A stretch of DNA of 64,000 bases from Desulfoluna sp942491485 (GCA_942491485.1 CALOAX010000018.1:186001-250000), one strand, 5' to 3'. Positions 16,487-24,957 are shown, numbered from the stretch's first letter. The notes: generated by a model from the letters alone, not told the origin. Made by a program: numbers and translations.

Positions 16487-16845
16487 ACCAGGGGATGATC
16501 CCCTGGACCCCAGGTTTGCAAATGTGATCCCCCCTCGTTCCTCGGGGAGATCACATTTGCTGACGGGCTGCGCCCGTGACTGACTTTTAAGGTGATTTAA
16601 CCTTCACTGTGTCGTGTAAATGATCCTTCCTCCATGGGAGAAATGATCGTTCGAAATGATTATGCAGGGTGCATGTACGCATCACCCCTGAACGGCTGCA
16701 AATCATGCACTTGCAACGCTTGGTGAATTTCCTCGCACACCGCGCGAATGCGGACGCGAGGCGGTTAAAATATCGACACCCGAATCGCATTCGCCATATG
16801 GGGTGCAGGGGATCATCCCCTGCCCGCCGGAGGCAAATCTTTATA
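16487..16845. repeat. Composite palindromic repeat between adh and pduS (family R1)
   Basis: The 371-base gap starts with the palindrome CCAGGGGATGATCCCCTGG (16488-16506), continues with CCCCTCGTTCCTCGGGG and GACGGGCTGCGCCCGTGAC, and ends with a second inverted copy (CAGGGGATCATCCCCTG, near 16806-16822) followed by CCGCCGGAGGC. The centre (about 16585-16800) has no gene and no recognisable RNA. The right-hand GGAGG lies 25 bases before the pduS start. Confidence 0.75.
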
Positions 16846-16857
16846 GTGGGATTTCAT

Positions 16858-18192
16858 ATGAAAGATCAGATTGTAGAGAAGGTAAAAAATGCTGGCGTTG
16901 TAGGCGCCGGTGGCGCCGGGTTCCCGACGCATGTCAAGATCAACGCCGAGGTGGACACGGTTCTTGTGAACGGTGCCTCCTGCGAGCCTCTTCTGATGAG
17001 CGACCCCTACATCATGGAGCATGAGCTCGATATCATGATTGAGGGATTGAACGCTGTCCTCGATGCCACCGGCGCCAAGCGCGGGGTGATCTGCATCAAG
17101 GGGAAGCACGCCAAAGCCCTTGAGGTCATCAAGGCTGCCGTGGCCAAAGACACCACCGGACGCCTTGAGGCGTTCGAGCTGAGGGATTTCTACCCTGCAG
17201 GTGATGAGCAGGTCCTCGTAAGGGAAGTTACCGGACGCACCGTTCCTGAAGCGGGCATTCCCCTTCAGGTGGGCGTGGTGGTAAGCAACACCGAGTCCCT
17301 CTACAACATCGCCAACGCCATGAAGGACATTCCCCTCACCGAGCGTTACGTCACCGTAACCGGCGAAGTAGGGCAGGACATGGTGGTGAAGGTTCCCGTA
17401 GGAACCATCGTTGCCGACCTTCTTGAGTTCGCGGGCGGTACAAAGCTTGCCGATTACCGTGTTGTGGACGGTGGTCCCATGATGGGCCGCGTGCTTCCCG
17501 ACACCGATCAGCCCGTGACCAAAACCACCAGTGGCCTGATCGTCCTGGATCCCGAGCACAACGTGGTCAAAGGCAAGATCAAGGATCCCGCGGCCATCAA
17601 GCGCATCACCGGGTCCATCTGCTGCCAGTGCACGCACTGTACCGATCTCTGCCCCCGTAACCTGCTGGGCCACTCCATCGCTCCCCACAAACTCATGCGC
17701 TCACTTTCGGCATTGGTCGCCGACCCCGAAGCCCGCAAAACAGCCCTTCTCTGCTGCGAATGCGGTGCCTGTGAGAAGTTTGCCTGCCCCATGGGCATCT
17801 CACCCCGTGAGGTGAACGCCATGATTCGTCAGGAACTCATGAAAGAGGGGATCCGCTGGAACGGTACAGGCGAAGAGCCTGTAAACCACCCCATGCGCGA
17901 CGTGCGTTATATCCCCACCAAGCGCCTGATGCAGCGTCTGGATGTGTTGAAGTACGACACCCATCCCGGCATGCCCGAAGAGACCTTCGTGCCTGAGCGC
18001 GTTGCCATTCCCCTTGCCCAGCACATCGGTGCTCCGGCCCAGTGTCAGGTAAATGTGGGCGACACCGTAAAAAAGGGTGACCTCATCGGCGAAATTCCCG
18101 AAGGTGCCCTGGGTGCTCGCATTCACGCCAGCATCGATGGCGTTGTGACGTCAGTCGAAGGCGGCGTGGTGAAGATTTCACGCCAGGCTTAA
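16858..18192 (+). CDS. pduS: PduS-like NADH dehydrogenase/ferredoxin-type electron transfer protein
   Basis: A 444-residue RnfC-related flavin and iron-sulfur protein. The N-terminal GAGGAGFPTHVK loop binds FMN/NAD. Two [4Fe-4S] motifs follow (CCQCTHCTDLCPRNLLG; CCECGACEKFACPMGIS). The C-terminal barrel-like domain ends GARIHASIDGVVTSVEGG. In Pdu BMCs PduS reduces cobalamin and interacts with PduT. Here B12 is not needed by CutC, so it more likely links NADH to another acceptor through the PduT-like pores, or works with the EutT-like protein. I chose ATG 16858; the open frame begins at 16669 inside repeat DNA. Confidence 0.92.
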   Translation: MKDQIVEKVKNAGVVGAGGAGFPTHVKINAEVDTVLVNGASCEPLLMSDPYIMEHELDIMIEGLNAVLDATGAKRGVICIKGKHAKALEVIKAAVAKDTTGRLEAFELRDFYPAGDEQVLVREVTGRTVPEAGIPLQVGVVVSNTESLYNIANAMKDIPLTERYVTVTGEVGQDMVVKVPVGTIVADLLEFAGGTKLADYRVVDGGPMMGRVLPDTDQPVTKTTSGLIVLDPEHNVVKGKIKDPAAIKRITGSICCQCTHCTDLCPRNLLGHSIAPHKLMRSLSALVADPEARKTALLCCECGACEKFACPMGISPREVNAMIRQELMKEGIRWNGTGEEPVNHPMRDVRYIPTKRLMQRLDVLKYDTHPGMPEETFVPERVAIPLAQHIGAPAQCQVNVGDTVKKGDLIGEIPEGALGARIHASIDGVVTSVEGGVVKISRQA

Positions 18193-18199
18193 AGGGGAT

Positions 18200-18402
18200 G
18201 CCTCCGGCGGGCAGGGGATGATCCCCTGCACCCCAGGCTTGCAAATGCTCTCGCCCCTCGTTCCTCAGGGCGATCACATTTGCTGACGGGCTTTGCCCGT
18301 GAGGTAGCCAGGAAACTGGCCGGTGCGATTTGGCCCGAGGAACGAGGGGCAAAGCGCAGCGGCAACCAGCTTTCAAGGTGGCTCACCTTGCTGCCGGAGG
18401 CA
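18200..18402. repeat. Family R1 repeat, full inverted pair (about 200 bp)
   Basis: Begins CCTCCGGCGG eight bases after the pduS stop and ends CCGGAGGC before the next gene. Inside are GGGGATGATCCCC, two CCCCTCGTTCCTC-type blocks in opposite orientation, GACGGGC/GCCCGT, and CAAGGTG-type hairpins. The whole is a long imperfect inverted repeat filling the gap. Confidence 0.8.
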
Positions 18403-18462
18403 AGTTTCAATTTTGTTTATACGCCGGATTGTCCGGTTCATAGAGAATAAAGAGGTAAGAGT

Positions 18463-19014
18463 ATGAATTACAGAACGATTGGTGTTGTGGAACTCAACAG
18501 CATCGCCCTGGGCATGCAGACTGCAGATGAAATGAGCAAGGCCGCCACCGTTGACCTTGTCATGGCTCGTCCCACCTGTCCCGGACGTTACCTGATCATG
18601 GTAGCCGGTGATACCGGTTCCGTTAAAAGCTCCGTGGAAGCAGGCCGTGAAGTGGCCGGCGACATGGTTATCGACTGGTTCGTGATTTCCAGTATCCACC
18701 CCACGGTTCTTCCCGCCCTTTCAGGGGCCACCATCGTCCCCCGCATCAACGCCCTCGGTGTTATCGAAACCTACACCGTGGCCTCCTGCATCCTCGCGGC
18801 AGACGCAGCCGCCAAGTCAGGGCAGGTGGATCTTATCGAAATCCGATTTGCAGCGGGTCTTGCCGGCAAGTCCTTCGTCACCATGACCGGCGACGTGGGA
18901 TCTGTGAAGGCTTCTGTGGCCGCAGGCATCGAAGGGGTTGGCGAGTCCGGCCCCGTTTACAGCCACGTGGTCATTCCTTCACCCAGCGAAGACCTCAAAG
19001 CGCAGCTTGTGTAA
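18463..19014 (+). CDS. pduT: PduT-like tandem BMC shell protein, copy 2
   Basis: A 183-residue tandem BMC protein. Cys39 in ARPTCPGRYLIMVAGD matches the pore Cys of PduT, and CPG is closer to classical PduT than the first copy at 13581. The second domain starts NALGVIETYTVASCILAAD. It is expected to form a trimer with a central iron-sulfur cluster. AGAGGT is the ribosome site. Lying just after pduS, it is the likeliest PduS partner. The sequence of its last residues (SEDLKAQLV) recurs as a remnant at 22649. Confidence 0.92.
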   Translation: MNYRTIGVVELNSIALGMQTADEMSKAATVDLVMARPTCPGRYLIMVAGDTGSVKSSVEAGREVAGDMVIDWFVISSIHPTVLPALSGATIVPRINALGVIETYTVASCILAADAAAKSGQVDLIEIRFAAGLAGKSFVTMTGDVGSVKASVAAGIEGVGESGPVYSHVVIPSPSEDLKAQLV

Positions 19015-19016
19015 CT

Positions 19017-19130
19017 CAGGCAGGCCGGCTTACTTCCTTGGGCCGGCCGCTTTCGTGGGGGAGCTTTTGTTCCCCCATGATCCTGAGATTCGATGCCAGA
19101 CATTATATGTATCGAGTCTCAGGATCATGT
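19017..19130. terminator. Highly structured element after the second PduT-like gene, copy 1
   Basis: Three consecutive stem-loops: GGCCGGC/GGCCGGCC (19023-19048), GGGGGA/TTCCCCC (about 19056-19075), and a 19-bp inverted repeat CATGATCCTGAGATTCGAT (19076-19094) with its partner at 19111-19129, one G-T pair. A related element lies at 22685. It probably ends or stabilises the pduS-pduT message. The rest of the gap to 19373 holds only TGACCGGTGGTCA (19307-19319) and the next ribosome site. Confidence 0.6.
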
Positions 19131-19373
19131 ATAAACGAAATCCTTCAATCAAACCGGAGCTTGGGTCATTGTTATCGGTTATGCCATTGGTACAGGCGTT
19201 TTTTGTGAAGGCGAAGGGTGATCGGCATCTTGACGTAAATACCACTTATTTCATGTTTTCAAACTTTGCTGACAGACAGGCATCGATGCTGATGCTAAGT
19301 CCTTTTTGACCGGTGGTCAGGTGCAGCGGAATGGTTTGTCTGTCGTAAGGTCTCAATGTAGAGGAGTTTACCC

Positions 19374-21788
19374 ATGGAAACAGCCACAGAAGTTCCTGCA
19401 GGTTCGAAACGTAAGAAACCCCAGCTCCCCGAGCGTATCCAGAGGCTCAAGGACGCCTACCTGAAAGTAAAACCGAGCATCACCATCGGTCGTGCCCTGG
19501 CTTTTACGGACGTCGCAAAACAACACCCCGAATTGCCGAACAATCTGCGTCGTGCCATGGGTTTTAAAAGAGCCTGCGAATCCGCACCCCTTCTGATTCA
19601 GGAAGACGAACTCATTGTCGGCCATCCCTGTGGCAAGCCCCGCGCCGGAGCTTTTTCTCCGGATACCGCCTGGAAATGGGTACGTGACGAGCTGGACACC
19701 ATCGGCACCCGCCCCCAGGACCCTTACGAGATCAGCGAAGAAGATAAGAACGTTCTGCGCGAAGAGATCTTCCCCTTTTGGGAAGGCCGCTCCCTTGATG
19801 AAGCCTGCGAAGCGGCGTTCCGCAAAGAGGGCCTGTGGGAATTCTCAGCCGAGGCCTGCATCAGTGATCTGACCTACCATCATACCAGCGGTGGCGGCGA
19901 CACCAGCCCCGGCTATGACATCATTCTGTTCACCAAGGGCATTGGTGGCATCAAGGCAGAGGCCGAAGAAAAATTGGCTGAGCTGTCCGTGGATGTAGCT
20001 GAAAACATCGATAAGATCTCCTTCTATGAAGCGGCCATTCAGACTTGCGAAGGCATTCTCATCTACGCCAATCGACTCTCTGCATACGCAAAAGAGCTGG
20101 CCGAGAAAGAGAAGGACACCAAGCGCAAGGCAGAGCTGTTAAAGATTGCCGAGGTCAACGCCCGCGTGCCGGCCAACCCACCCGAGACCTTCCAGGAAGC
20201 GCTTCAGGCCATCTGGACCATTCAGTCTCTGTTTCTGATGGAAGAAAACCAGTGCAGCACATCGTTGGGACGTTTTGACCAGTATGTCTACCCCTGCTTC
20301 AAAGCAGATGTGAAGGCAGGACGCCTCGATGAAAACCAGGCCTTTGAGCTGATGGGCTGCTTTATCATCAAATGCTCTGAGATGATCTGGTACACCCCTG
20401 AAGGGACCGCTACCTATTTTGCCGGGTACATGCCCTTCATCAATATGTGCGTCGGCGGCCAGAAGCGAGAAGGCGGTGACGGCACCAACGACCTTACCTA
20501 TCTTGTGATGGACGCTGTCCGCAAGGTGGGCATGTACCAGCCCTCCCTTGCCTGCCGTATTCACAACCAGTCTCCCCAAAAGTACCTGAAGAAGATCGTG
20601 GACGTGGTCAAGGCCGGCAGTGGCATGCCCGCGTGTCACTTTGACGACGCGCACATCAAGATGATGCTCCGCAAAGGCTTCGATTATGAAGACGCCCGAG
20701 ACTACTGCCTCATGGGCTGCGTCGAGCCTCAGAAATCGGGCCGGATCCATCAGTGGACTGCGGGCGGGTTTACCCAGTGGCCGGTTGCCATCGAATTTGT
20801 CTTCAACCGTGGTGTGATGAAGTCGTACGAGGGAAAGCAGGGGCTTGACACGGGCGAACTGGATCAGTTCACCACCTACGAGCAGTTTGATGCTGCTGTC
20901 AAAAAGCAGATTGATTACATCCTGGAGCTGACAGCGAAGGGCACGGTCATCAATCAGAAGCTGGTTCGAGACATGATGCCCACACCCTACATGTCTCTGT
21001 TTGTCGATGGCTGCATGCAGAGCGGGAAAGACGTCACAGCAGGGGGCGCCGTTCTCTATGAAGGTCCGGGAACGATCTTTGCCGGGCTGGGCACCTACGC
21101 CGACAGCATGGCTGCCATCAAAAAACTTGTCTTTGACGAGAAAAAATACACGCTCACCGAGTTGAAGAGCGCCCTCGACGCGAACTGGGAAGGCTTTGAG
21201 GAGATGCGACGGGACTGCCTTGGCGCGCCCAAGTTCGGGAACGACGACGATTACGCAGACATGATCACCAAGGACATCGTCGATTACACCGAAAAAACAA
21301 TCAATCAGCATAAATCGCTTTATGCCCGTATGATTCACGGGACCCTGTCCCAGTCCTTTAACACCCCCCTTGGCGAGATGATCGATGCCACCCCCAACGG
21401 GCGGTTGGCCAGCACGCCCCTCTCCGATGGGATGAGCCCGTCCCAAGGCGCCGACAAGAAGGGTCCCACGGCCATCATCAAGTCGGTCAGCAAGCTCAAT
21501 GTCGAATCCATGAGCCTCGGGATGTCTCACAACTTCAAGTTGATGGAAGGATCCCTGGAAACTCCGGAAGGCGAAGCGGGGCTCATTGCTCTCCTTCGTA
21601 CGGCGTCCATGCTCGGCAATGCCCAGATGCAGTTTAACTACATCGATAACGAAACCCTGAGGCAGGCGCAGAAGAACCCGGCAGAGTATCGCGATCTCAT
21701 CATGCGCGTGGCAGGGTACAGCGCTTTCTTCGTCGAGCTGTGCAAAGAAGTGCAGGATGAAATCATCAGCCGTACCATGCTGGATTAG
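19374..21788 (+). CDS. Second CutC-like glycyl radical enzyme, Tyr506 replaced by Phe
   Basis: An 804-residue glycyl radical enzyme clearly related to CutC at 3486. The numbering is offset by 40: Tyr168, Asp176, Phe355, Cys449 (MGCVEP), Thr462 and the radical Gly781 (RVAGYSA) are kept. The residue equal to CutC Tyr506 is Phe466 (QWTAGGFTQWP in place of QWTSTAYTQWP). The N-terminal 40 residues, which in CutC form the encapsulation helices, are missing and replaced by a short basic start (GSKRKKP). It therefore probably acts on a substrate like choline but different, or more slowly, and may stay outside the shell. No second activase is present. It could also be a choline lyase isoenzyme. Confidence 0.9.
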   Translation: METATEVPAGSKRKKPQLPERIQRLKDAYLKVKPSITIGRALAFTDVAKQHPELPNNLRRAMGFKRACESAPLLIQEDELIVGHPCGKPRAGAFSPDTAWKWVRDELDTIGTRPQDPYEISEEDKNVLREEIFPFWEGRSLDEACEAAFRKEGLWEFSAEACISDLTYHHTSGGGDTSPGYDIILFTKGIGGIKAEAEEKLAELSVDVAENIDKISFYEAAIQTCEGILIYANRLSAYAKELAEKEKDTKRKAELLKIAEVNARVPANPPETFQEALQAIWTIQSLFLMEENQCSTSLGRFDQYVYPCFKADVKAGRLDENQAFELMGCFIIKCSEMIWYTPEGTATYFAGYMPFINMCVGGQKREGGDGTNDLTYLVMDAVRKVGMYQPSLACRIHNQSPQKYLKKIVDVVKAGSGMPACHFDDAHIKMMLRKGFDYEDARDYCLMGCVEPQKSGRIHQWTAGGFTQWPVAIEFVFNRGVMKSYEGKQGLDTGELDQFTTYEQFDAAVKKQIDYILELTAKGTVINQKLVRDMMPTPYMSLFVDGCMQSGKDVTAGGAVLYEGPGTIFAGLGTYADSMAAIKKLVFDEKKYTLTELKSALDANWEGFEEMRRDCLGAPKFGNDDDYADMITKDIVDYTEKTINQHKSLYARMIHGTLSQSFNTPLGEMIDATPNGRLASTPLSDGMSPSQGADKKGPTAIIKSVSKLNVESMSLGMSHNFKLMEGSLETPEGEAGLIALLRTASMLGNAQMQFNYIDNETLRQAQKNPAEYRDLIMRVAGYSAFFVELCKEVQDEIISRTMLD

Positions 21789-21826
21789 GGTAAGGGACGC
21801 AGTAACTATTCAGCACATGAAAAACT

Positions 21827-21912
21827 GCCTCCGGCGGCAAGGTGTGCCACCTTGAAAGCAGGTAGCGGATGCGCTTTGCCCCTCGTTCCTCGGGGTAAAT
21901 CACATCCGCCTT
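21827..21912. repeat. Family R1 repeat after the second glycyl radical enzyme
   Basis: GCCTCCGGCGGCAAGGTG, the inverted CACCTTG, then TTTGCCCCTCGTTCCTCGGG and a short AT-rich tail. It is in the orientation found at gene ends. No gene is seen from here to 23060. Confidence 0.8.
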
Positions 21913-22061
21913 TAAATCGTCATTAGATCAAGGTTAGCTTTTAGATCCTGTTTGTTGAATTTTTCAGGGGTTTAGTTCTCCCCTTGCTCGGCAGGGCATC
22001 CGGAGGCTCAAGCTGCATAGTTACTGATTATGAAGGTCTAATTGAGGCTTTGGATCTCAGG

Positions 22062-22590
22062 GGCTCTGGCGGGGGGCACCCCGACAAAAAAAGCCGCGAC
22101 GGAGCACGGCGCGCCCAGGAGGGTGTCATGCCTCCATTTGTTGTCATCGCCCAACTGTGTTAACGCCCCGTTCATCTCCAAATTCTCGGCGGTGTTGTTT
22201 TTCGGGCGCGCCGTGCTCCGTCGCGGCAGTTACGTGATATCGGTGGGATGGCGTCGCTCGTTGGGGTTGAGAGAATGAGGGTGTGGCGATCCGTTGCCCT
22301 GACAGCTGATCGCGCAATAACTTGCAGGGGTTTGATTTTAAGAGGCCAATTGGTGTTTCGAGTCTCAGTGTCTCGGCCGGGGTGCACCCCGACAAAAAAA
22401 GCCGCGACGGAGCACGGCGCGCCCATGAGGGTGTCATGCCTCCATCCGTTGTCATCGCCCAACTGTGTTGAGGCCGCATTCATCTCCCAACCCTTGGCGG
22501 TGTTGTTTTTCGGGCGCGCAGTGCTCCGTCGCGGCAGTTACGCGATACCGGTGGAATAGAGTCGCTCGTTGGGATTGAGAGAATGATAGT
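22062..22590. repeat. Tandem pair of 215-bp units, each with a long inverted repeat (family R2)
   Basis: Two direct copies (about 22062-22278 and 22375-22590). Each holds a 24-base arm starting GCCGCGACGGAGCACG and its inverted partner about 85 bases later. Arms are at 22093-22116/22204-22227 (perfect) and 22401-22424/22512-22535 (one mismatch). The spacers also match (GTGTCATGCCTCCAT; CATCGCCCAACTGTGTT). Each unit would form a large cruciform or hairpin. Short open frames here are by-products of the repeats. Confidence 0.8.
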
Positions 22591-22648
22591 AGGGTGAGTT
22601 TTTGCCCGTTAAGTATAGGACTTATTATATTCGTTCTTAAGTCTCACC

Positions 22649-22678
22649 AGCGATGAGCTTAAGGCACAGATTGTGTAA
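22649..22678 (+). pseudogene. 3' remnant of a third PduT-like shell gene
   Basis: The frame reads SDELKAQIV then TAA, matching the end of the shell gene at 18463 (SEDLKAQLV, TAA). The two DNA sequences differ at most third codon positions, so this is the tail of a diverged paralogue and not a fresh copy. It is followed, as in the intact gene, by a GGCCGGCTTACTTCCTTGGG element. The rest of the gene is gone. The call rests on nine codons plus the shared downstream element. Confidence 0.55.
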
Positions 22679-22684
22679 CGCAAC

Positions 22685-22787
22685 AGGCCGGCTTACTTCC
22701 TTGGGCTGGCCACCCCTCATGGGGGAGCCATGGGTTCCCCCATGAACCTGAGGGTCGATGCACACGGCATCGGCCCTCAGGTTCATG
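22685..22787. terminator. Structured element after the shell-gene remnant, copy 2
   Basis: Same plan as the element at 19017: GGCCGGCTTACTTCCTTGGG hairpin, a GGGGGA/TTCCCCC hairpin, and an inverted repeat CATGAACCTGAGGGTCGAT (22741-22759) with a partner ending at 22787. Stem bases differ from copy 1 but pairing is kept, which supports selection on structure. Confidence 0.55.
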
Positions 22788-22853
22788 AATGAGCCCACGG
22801 AATCGGTTTTCGTGGCCGGGATCACGGAAACGAACGCCTATAAGCGACGTTCT

Positions 22854-23003
22854 GTAGGATGGGCAAAGGTAATGCCGTGCCCATCACATATGGTGTTAAC
22901 CTCCCAGGCCGGGAGAGGATGACAGGGCCGATATTTCGATCAAAATGATCGGTAGAGGCCAATCGATCAACGATGAGCACGCTTCGCGCTTTGCCCATCC
23001 TAC
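22854..23003. repeat. Inverted GTAGGATGGGCAAAG element before eutS
   Basis: GTAGGATGGGCAAAGG (22854-22869) and CTTTGCCCATCCTAC (22989-23003) face each other over about 120 bases. A second such element is at 24615-24777. These ends are a common dispersed repeat type in proteobacterial genomes. Confidence 0.65.
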
Positions 23004-23059
23004 GTCGTTACCGTCATTTCAACGGTGTTGGTTTAATAATTGTTTTGTTGGGGGTAGAT

Positions 23060-23419
23060 GTGAACGTTAACTCAAATGAACAAAAGCAGCGTGTCATTCA
23101 GGAGTATGTGCCGGGCAAGCAGGTTACCCTGGCGCATTTAATCGCAAGCCCCCATGAGAGTATTTACATGAAGCTGGGCTTGGACGATGAGACGGGTGAT
23201 GCAATCGGCATCCTGACCATCACCCCTCCAGAGGGGGTGATCATCGCCGCGGACATCGCCACCAAGTCGGCCAGTGTCGAAATCGGCTTTTTGGATCGCT
23301 TCGGCGGATCTCTGGTGCTGGTGGGGGATGTTGCCAGCGTGGAGTCGGCCCTGAAAGGGGTTTTGGCATATTTCGAGGAGGTTCTCCGATACGACTCCGT
23401 TGAGATGACCCGGTCGTAA
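23060..23419 (+). CDS. eutS: Circularly permuted BMC hexamer protein (EutS/PduU)
   Basis: A 119-residue shell protein with the EutS/PduU hallmarks KQRVIQEYVPGKQVTLAHLI, AIGILTITPPEGVIIAADIA and VEIGFLDRFGGSLVLVGDVA. I chose GTG 23060, preceded by TTGGGGGTAG; this gives the normal family length. The open frame extends back to 22973 through repeat DNA. EutS hexamers bend or form a beta-barrel plug at the pore. Confidence 0.93.
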   Translation: MNVNSNEQKQRVIQEYVPGKQVTLAHLIASPHESIYMKLGLDDETGDAIGILTITPPEGVIIAADIATKSASVEIGFLDRFGGSLVLVGDVASVESALKGVLAYFEEVLRYDSVEMTRS

Positions 23420-23433
23420 AAGGTACTTTTGTC

Positions 23434-23856
23434 ATGAAGAAGATGATGCTTATCGGCGAGTCCGGTGTCGGCAAGACCACGATGATTCAGGTCCTTTCAG
23501 GGGAGTCCTTCACCTCCCGAAAGACCATGGCCGTGGAATTCTGCGGGCAGTTTATCGACACGCCGGGTGAGTTTATAGAAAACAGGCGCTTCTATCCGGC
23601 CCTCATCACGACATCGGCCGATTGCGATGTGGTGGCCATGCTGCAGGATTCCACCCGCATCAGCAGCCTTTTTCCTCCGCTGTTTTCCTCCATTTTTACA
23701 CGGAGAGTTGTGGGGGTGGTCACCAAGGTGGACGTGGATGGAAGCAATGTGGAGAGGGCAGAGCGGTTTTTGAAAAATGCCGGTGCCAGGGAAATTATTC
23801 GATCGAGCTCAATAACCGGGGTCGGTCTCGATATATTGAAAGAGATGCTCCAGTGA
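23434..23856 (+). CDS. eutP: EutP/PduV-like small GTPase
   Basis: A 140-residue Ras-like GTPase: P-loop GESGVGKTTM, switch region FIDTPGEF and guanine-specificity motif TKVD. EutP/PduV proteins associate with shells and may act in BMC positioning; Salmonella EutP has also been linked to acetate kinase activity. It lies 14 bases after eutS and before the ANTAR regulator. Confidence 0.92.
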   Translation: MKKMMLIGESGVGKTTMIQVLSGESFTSRKTMAVEFCGQFIDTPGEFIENRRFYPALITTSADCDVVAMLQDSTRISSLFPPLFSSIFTRRVVGVVTKVDVDGSNVERAERFLKNAGAREIIRSSSITGVGLDILKEMLQ

Positions 23857-23921
23857 TGCTGCCGGCAGATAAGTTACCGTCGGCCCATGGACCATAAAGA
23901 CATACAAGGTGCGTAAAAAGC

Positions 23922-24497
23922 ATGGGATACAGAATTATCATAGTCGAAGATGAGCCCAACACTCGCAGGGGTATTCGGGAGATCCTCGACGGTGCGGGCT
24001 ACGATGTGGTGGCCGAAGCAAGCGATGGCATGGATGCGGTGGTCATGTGCCGCACCCACAAGCCCGATCTGGTGTTGATGGATATCAACATGCCGCTGCT
24101 GGACGGATTGAAGGCCTCGCGTATCATCCGTTCCGAAAAGACCGCCGGTGGTATCCTTCTTGTGACGACCAATGTCGGCAAGGAGTGCGTGGACCTGGCC
24201 AAAGAGGTGGGCGTCATCGGGTACGTGGTCAAGCCCGTGAAGGAGGAGTCGCTCCTCCCCATGGTGGAGATCGCCGTGGCCCGGGCAGCTGAGATCAACA
24301 GCCTGGAGTCCGACGTTGAAAAAGCCCGGGGACAGCTTGAAGCACGCAAGCTGGTGGAACGGGCCAAGGGCCTTTTGATGAAGAAATACGACATCAACGA
24401 AGATGTTGCTTACAACAGGCTTCGAAAGCTCAGTATGGATAAGCGCTGCTCCATGAAGGAGATCGCTAAGGTGATCGTCATCAACGGTGAGGGGTAA
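23922..24497 (+). CDS. Response regulator with ANTAR RNA-binding domain
   Basis: A 191-residue regulator. The receiver domain (1-125) has the acidic pocket VEDE, the phospho-acceptor Asp in LVLMDINMPLLDG and a conserved Lys in VVKPVKEES. A coiled linker leads to a C-terminal ANTAR domain (about 138-188: ARKLVERAKGLLMKKYDINE, then AYNRLRKLSMDKR). Such proteins (EutV, NasR, AmiR) prevent termination by binding RNA hairpins. No partner kinase is adjacent; EutW-type kinases normally pair with these. It is the likely local regulator of the BMC operon. Confidence 0.93.
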   Translation: MGYRIIIVEDEPNTRRGIREILDGAGYDVVAEASDGMDAVVMCRTHKPDLVLMDINMPLLDGLKASRIIRSEKTAGGILLVTTNVGKECVDLAKEVGVIGYVVKPVKEESLLPMVEIAVARAAEINSLESDVEKARGQLEARKLVERAKGLLMKKYDINEDVAYNRLRKLSMDKRCSMKEIAKVIVINGEG

Positions 24498-24614
24498 AAC
24501 GGGCGGTTCTAAGGCATCCGAATTACCTTTGGGTGAATGATGGATTTATCCCCACTTATTCTACCTGCGGTTTCCATCGTGTGGAGGGGCTTCTGTATCA
24601 ATGCCGGTGGTGTT

Positions 24615-24777
24615 GTAGGATGGGCACCTGTCTAATTTTTTGGCGAAGCGTGCCCATCATTTGCAATTAATCTCTACCGTGTTTATTGTCCGCAGTTTTG
24701 GCACCCTGACATCCTCTCCCTTCAAAGGCTGTTATCACTATCCGTGATGGGCACGGCACACCCTTTGCCCATCCTAC
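24615..24777. repeat. Second inverted GTAGGATGGGC element
   Basis: GTAGGATGGGCAC (24615-24627) and CTTTGCCCATCCTAC (24763-24777) bracket about 135 bases with internal GCCCATC copies. The gap from 24498 to 25105 contains this element, the R1 copy at 24873 and no supported gene. Confidence 0.6.
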
Positions 24778-24872
24778 ATGGTTCCGACAATACTCGCTGT
24801 AGAGAATTTGTACTGAACCAAACCCTCTTCAAGGTCAACCTGATGTGGCTGACAAAGGATGGTAACCAGAAA

Positions 24873-24957
24873 GGCGGATATGATTTGACCCGAGGAACGA
24901 GGGGCAAAGCATATCCGCAACATGCTTTCGAGGTGGCACACCTCGCCGCCGGAGGCA
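24873..24957. repeat. Family R1 repeat upstream of the alkaline phosphatase
   Basis: Reverse orientation: CCCGAGGAACGAGGGGCAAA, then GCTTTCGAGGTGGCACACCT and CGCCGCCGGAGGC at the end. The GGAGGC end points towards the phosphatase start at 25106. Confidence 0.8.

Noticed and set aside
20139..21530. 463-codon minus-strand frame opposite the second glycyl radical enzyme
   Set aside because: Antisense shadow of a strongly conserved gene; no ribosome site or family motif. The same applies to 3627-4757, 4776-5570, 25430-26473 and 28203-29033.
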